A program made the translations under genes and the position numbers. Positions 60,883-64,000 of a stretch of 64,000 nt of DNA are shown here, in pieces. The notes below the pieces were generated by a model that did no database searches, was not told where the DNA came from, and saw nothing but the letters and a program-made list of their open reading frames with translations. Positions within the stretch are counted from its first letter, which is position 1; each line of letters opens with the position of its first letter. Origin of the DNA: Bin87 sp965204395 (GTDB taxonomy: Bacteria; Chloroflexota; Dehalococcoidia; Lucifugimonadales; UBA3495); the NCBI GenBank assembly GCA_965204395.1, contig OZ241987.1, forward strand, positions 372,001-436,000, given 5' to 3'.

Positions 60883-62022
60883 ATGGTCTCTACCAACAAA
60901 GACAACGTTCTGGTGGTGCTTTCCCTCTCCGGCGGGAACGACGGCCTGAACACTGTCATTCCCTTCAACGACGGCCACTATCGTGACTATCGGCCGGCGC
61001 TGGGCGTCCCCGCCGAAGCGGTCCTCGACCTGAACGGCGAGATCGGCCTGCACCCCACCATGGGCCCCCTGAAGAAGTACTGGGACGAGGGCAAGCTCGC
61101 GATCTTCCTGGGCATCGGCTACGCCAACCCGTCCTACAGCCACTTCCGCAGCATGGACATCTGGCACACCTGTGAGCCGGACACCATCGGCACCGAAGGC
61201 TGGCTCGGCCAGGTTATCCATGAGCTCGACCCCAACGCCGAAGGCCAGGGCATCACCGGCGTGAACTTCGGTCGCGGCCTCCCTCGCGCCCTCGCCAAGG
61301 AAGGCGTTCCGGTCGCTTCCGTGGGCAACCTTGAGACCTACGGTCTGCTCACCGGCATCGAAGGCGATGACCAGCGCGCCGAGGCTCTCGACCTCTTCAG
61401 CAAGATCTACGCGCCCACCGTCGGCCAGGGCTTCGTGAGCGACTACCTGCGCTCCACCGGCACCTACGCCCGCATCGGCGCCGACATCCTGGCCACCGCG
61501 CCGCCGAAGTACACCTCCGATGTGGAGTACTCCGCGACCACCGTCGGCCAGTACATGAAGAACATCGCGCAGACCCACCTGGCTGACTTGGGCACTCGCG
61601 TGCTGTTCACCACCAGCCCCTACAACGGCTTCGACACCCACGCCAACCAGGCGTCCGACCACGCTCGCCTGTGGACCGACGTGTCCGCCAACATGGACAC
61701 GTTCATCACCGACCTGCGGAACCATGACGCCAGCGACAACGTCATCACGTTCATGTTCTCCGAGTTCGGCCGCCGCGTTGCCGACAACGGCTCCGGCACC
61801 GACCACGGCGCGGGTTCCGTGGCGTTCGCCGTCGGCGAAAAGGTCAAGGGCGGCATCTACGGCGTGTATCCGTCCCTCGAGCCTGGCCAGCAGGAAGAGG
61901 GTGGCAACCTCCGGTCCAACATGGACTTCCGCCAGGTCTACGCCACCATCCTGGAAGACTGGATGGGCCTGGACTCCAATCCCATCAACCGCGGCACCTT
62001 CGAGAAGGTTCCCTTCCTGTAG
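60883..62022 (+). CDS. DUF1501 family protein
   Basis: A 379-residue DUF1501 protein of the alkaline-phosphatase-like group: VLVVLSLSGGNDGLNTVIPFNDGHY, LHPTMGPLKKYWDEGKLAIFLGIGYANPSYSHFRSMDIW, FDTHANQASDHARLW, FSEFGRRVADNGSGTDHG. Most relatives have a Tat signal; none is seen, so it may be cytoplasmic or its start misplaced. Linked to the DUF1800 gene 101 bases upstream. CGGAGGA precedes the ATG. Confidence 0.92.
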   Translation: MVSTNKDNVLVVLSLSGGNDGLNTVIPFNDGHYRDYRPALGVPAEAVLDLNGEIGLHPTMGPLKKYWDEGKLAIFLGIGYANPSYSHFRSMDIWHTCEPDTIGTEGWLGQVIHELDPNAEGQGITGVNFGRGLPRALAKEGVPVASVGNLETYGLLTGIEGDDQRAEALDLFSKIYAPTVGQGFVSDYLRSTGTYARIGADILATAPPKYTSDVEYSATTVGQYMKNIAQTHLADLGTRVLFTTSPYNGFDTHANQASDHARLWTDVSANMDTFITDLRNHDASDNVITFMFSEFGRRVADNGSGTDHGAGSVAFAVGEKVKGGIYGVYPSLEPGQQEEGGNLRSNMDFRQVYATILEDWMGLDSNPINRGTFEKVPFL

Positions 62023-62113
62023 GCCGGTTGAGGCGAATATTTGGCCACAGCGGGCGCAACCTGAGGGGTCGCCCGCTGCGGCTTGACTACTAACTACAAA
62101 GAGAGGGAAGTCT

Positions 62114-63118
62114 ATGAGTACCCATCTTTTCGGTCTCGTGGACACCGCCTTTACCTATAGCCACTCCATCGGGCGCAACGAGTTCAACGGAACCGGCCTG
62201 CGCAACCCCATGGACCTGGCTATCGACGAGGAAGGCAGGGTCTACGTGGTCAACCGCTCCTACGAAAACCGACCCGATGGGGTGCGCGTTTCCATCATGA
62301 CGTTGGAAGAGGATTTCGTGGGTGAGTTCAGCCAGTTCGGCGAGGCCCCCGGGGACCTCTATTGGCCCACCGCCTGCGCCCTGGACAGCGACGGCAACCT
62401 TTACGTAGCCGACGAATGGCTCAACCGTATCACCATATTCGACGGCGACGGCGAATACCTGAGCCACTGGGGCGAGGCCGGCGACGGCCCCGGCCAGTTC
62501 AACGGCCCCTCCGGCATCGCGATCGACGGCGACACCATGTGGATCGTCGACAGCCGCAACAACCGCGTCCAGAGCTATGGCCTGGACGGGACGTTCAAGA
62601 GCCAGTTCGGCGAAGCCGGCTCCGGCGACGGTCAGTTGAACCTCCCCTGGGGTATCTGCCTCGACAAGGACGGCCTGATCTACGTGGCCGACTGGCGCAA
62701 CGACCGCATCCAGGTCTTCAACCAGAGCGGCGAGTCCCAGGCCACCTTCGGTATGAGCGGAGACGGCCCCGGCCAGTTCAAGCGCCCCAACGCCGTGTTC
62801 GTTGACAACGATGGCGACGTCTACGTCTGCGACCGCGAAAACGACCGGGTGCAGATCCTGGCCCCCGACGGACGCTTCCGCGCCCAGCTCAAAGGCGACC
62901 ACCAGATCTCCGGCTGGGGCAGGACCAAGCTCAACTCGAACCCCGACATGATCCGCCAGCGGACCATGGCCATCACCCACGACGGCGGTGAGTTCGAGAA
63001 GATGTTCGCCAACCCGTGCGCCGTGCGCGTGACCCCCGACGGGCAGATCGCGATCCTCGACCACACCCGTGGCCGGATCCAGGTCTACCAGAAGGAAAAG
63101 GAACCGGTCCTGCTCTAA
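62114..63118 (+). CDS. NHL-repeat beta-propeller protein
   Basis: A 334-residue NHL protein with at least five repeats of the type GPGQFNGPSGIAIDGDTMWIVDSRNNRVQSYGLDG and GQLNLPWGICLDKDGLIYVADWRNDRIQVFNQSG. The fold should be a six-bladed propeller. No signal peptide. It follows the DUF1800-DUF1501 pair on the same strand, and its codon use resembles theirs. A related protein lies at 9546. Confidence 0.85.
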   Translation: MSTHLFGLVDTAFTYSHSIGRNEFNGTGLRNPMDLAIDEEGRVYVVNRSYENRPDGVRVSIMTLEEDFVGEFSQFGEAPGDLYWPTACALDSDGNLYVADEWLNRITIFDGDGEYLSHWGEAGDGPGQFNGPSGIAIDGDTMWIVDSRNNRVQSYGLDGTFKSQFGEAGSGDGQLNLPWGICLDKDGLIYVADWRNDRIQVFNQSGESQATFGMSGDGPGQFKRPNAVFVDNDGDVYVCDRENDRVQILAPDGRFRAQLKGDHQISGWGRTKLNSNPDMIRQRTMAITHDGGEFEKMFANPCAVRVTPDGQIAILDHTRGRIQVYQKEKEPVLL

Positions 63119-63141
63119 GGAACAGACTGAATCCCAAAAAG

Positions 63142-63166
63142 GTAGGGGCGACAAGAGTCGCCCCTA
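63142..63166. repeat. Dispersed GTAGGGGC palindrome, copy 6
   Basis: GTAGGGGCGAC and GTCGCCCCTAT form an 11-bp stem with AAGA loop, between convergent genes. Confidence 0.75.
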
Positions 63167-63212
63167 TTTCTGCTGCCCTCAGCCAACAGGGCTGGAAAGC
63201 GTTGGCCGCCTG

Positions 63213-63572
63213 TTACTGAGCATCCTCCGGCCCCTTGGGCATCCCCGCGTCAATCCACGCGGCGATCTCGGCGGCTTCGGCGCGCGACAGGAACGGACCG
63301 CGCAGGGGCATCCGACCAAACGTGCCGCAACCCAACCGCAAAGACCGCACCAGGTGCGTTTCCGCGCCCGGTTTACCAGGCTCTATCGATGGATAACCGT
63401 TGAGCACCGACGCGGCCAATTCCTCAGGCGTCTCCCACCAATACTCATGGATGCCAGGATAGGGCTGCCGCCCGTGCCGGTCGATCCATCGGTCCATGAT
63501 GCTGTCCAGCAGTTCCTTGACCCGCGGCCAATAGACTGGCGCGGATTCGTTGGGATTGGCATTGGTGGTCAT
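63213..63572 (-). CDS. Small protein with cytochrome-like C-terminal helix
   Basis: A 119-residue protein: PVYWPRVKELLDSIMDRWIDRHGRQPYPGIHEYWWETPEELAASV and SLRLGCGTFGRMPLRGPFLSRAEAAEIAAWIDAGMPKGPE. The final AEIAAWIDAGMPKG resembles the last helix of cytochrome c-like domains, but no CxxCH haem motif exists. Function unknown. ATG at 63572 with GGAG upstream; the frame is open further without similarity. It follows the MoaB/Mog gene by 31 bases. Confidence 0.55.
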   Translation of the reverse strand: MTTNANPNESAPVYWPRVKELLDSIMDRWIDRHGRQPYPGIHEYWWETPEELAASVLNGYPSIEPGKPGAETHLVRSLRLGCGTFGRMPLRGPFLSRAEAAEIAAWIDAGMPKGPEDAQ

Positions 63573-63603
63573 ACTGCGGCGATCTCCATAGTCTCGTTGG
63601 TTG

Positions 63604-64000
63604 TTACCTGGGGTGCTCCTGAACCGACTCGCGCTGCAACAACTCCAGCGCGTGCGGTATGACGGGCAGAACCACGTCCAGGCATTCACCCACACCTCGC
63701 GGGCTGCCTGGAAGCGTAATGATAAGCGTGTAACCCCTGATTCCCACGACCGAGCGACTGATCATCGCCATCGGCGTGAACTTCAGCGTCTCGGCGCGCA
63801 TCGCCTCGGCCATGCCGGGAACCTCGCGGTCCATGGCCGCCCTCGCAGCTTCTGGCGTTACGTCCTGCCGGCCCATGCCGGTGCCGCCGGTGGTGACGAT
63901 CAGATCAACCTCTCCCGAATCTGCCCATTCCCGGATTCGGTCGGTTATCGTATCCGCGTCATCCGAGACTATTTCGTACCGAACTTCCTCGTAATCCGGA
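63604..64000 (-). CDS. MoaB/Mog-type molybdopterin protein (partial, 5' end outside window)
   Basis: The visible 131 or so residues include DLIVTTGGTGMGRQDVTPEAARAAMDREVPGMAEAMRAETLKF and GYTLIITLPGSPRGVGECLDVVLPVIPHALELL, the full MoCF-binding signature (TTGGTG, P-G-SP). It adenylates molybdopterin or a precursor in cofactor synthesis. The start lies past the right edge. Confidence 0.9.
   Translation of the reverse strand, partial: PDYEEVRYEIVSDDADTITDRIREWADSGEVDLIVTTGGTGMGRQDVTPEAARAAMDREVPGMAEAMRAETLKFTPMAMISRSVVGIRGYTLIITLPGSPRGVGECLDVVLPVIPHALELLQRESVQEHPR

Overview
The window is GC-rich bacterial chromosome. Gene content suggests a Chloroflexota lineage of the SAR202/Dehalococcoidia type: CaiB/BaiF CoA-transferases, F420/flavin luciferase-like oxidoreductases, NHL-propeller proteins, DUF1800/DUF1501 proteins, Uma2 proteins, a thiolase and a DUF35 OB-fold protein. 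This placement is inferred from gene families, not from a marker gene. Many promoters look like extended -10 elements (TGN-TANAAT), and several sit so close to the start codon that the mRNA is probably leaderless.

Layout. 1-2.8 kb: an IS110 element cut by the window edge, then an ISAs1 element with both ends and a frameshifted transposase. 2.9-5.8 kb: MFS exporter, TlpA-like lipoprotein, CopD-like membrane protein, Trm112-like protein. 5.9-7.6 kb: a probable selenoprotein of the UGSC family, with an in-frame UGA and a downstream hairpin, plus its conserved partner. 7.7-9.4 kb: AAA ATPase + DUF4276 cassette, defence-like. 9.5-17.7 kb: NHL protein, SDR, MntA/HepT toxin-antitoxin, VOC, GNAT, GMC oxidoreductase, two Uma2 proteins and a thiolase. 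17.9 kb: tRNA-Ala(UGC). 18-25.5 kb: DUF2513 protein, adenine/adenosine deaminase, membrane protein, the ATP-grasp/transglutaminase/alpha-E module, an atypical OmpR-type regulator and a DUF2283-like pair. 25.6-36.9 kb: P450, M50-like protease, GNAT, a nuclease-HEPN fusion with a RusA resolvase, two CaiB/BaiF transferases, a gene truncated by a 148-bp tandem duplication, a cyclase and two MFS transporters. 37-49 kb: decayed higBA, two luciferase-like oxidoreductases, Uma2, acyl-CoA ligase, a second higBA-like pair, a DUF488 locus with remnants, DUF35 protein, and a copper ATPase with a YHS protein. 49-52.8 kb: SecA and two tautomerase-like proteins. 53.4-59.1 kb: peptide ABC transporter (binding protein and two permeases) split by a complete IS4 element. 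59.3-64 kb: DUF1800, DUF1501, NHL protein, a small protein and a MoaB/Mog protein running off the edge.

Intergenic DNA is rich in dispersed repeats: at least nine palindromes, mostly built on a GTAGGGGC core, a C-rich element ending in tandem AAATGAGCGG units (three copies), a 41-bp repeat, and a MITE-like element. Three -1 frameshifts (ISAs1 transposase, higB, higA) and the tandem duplication may reflect genome decay or assembly indels; the sequence alone cannot decide.
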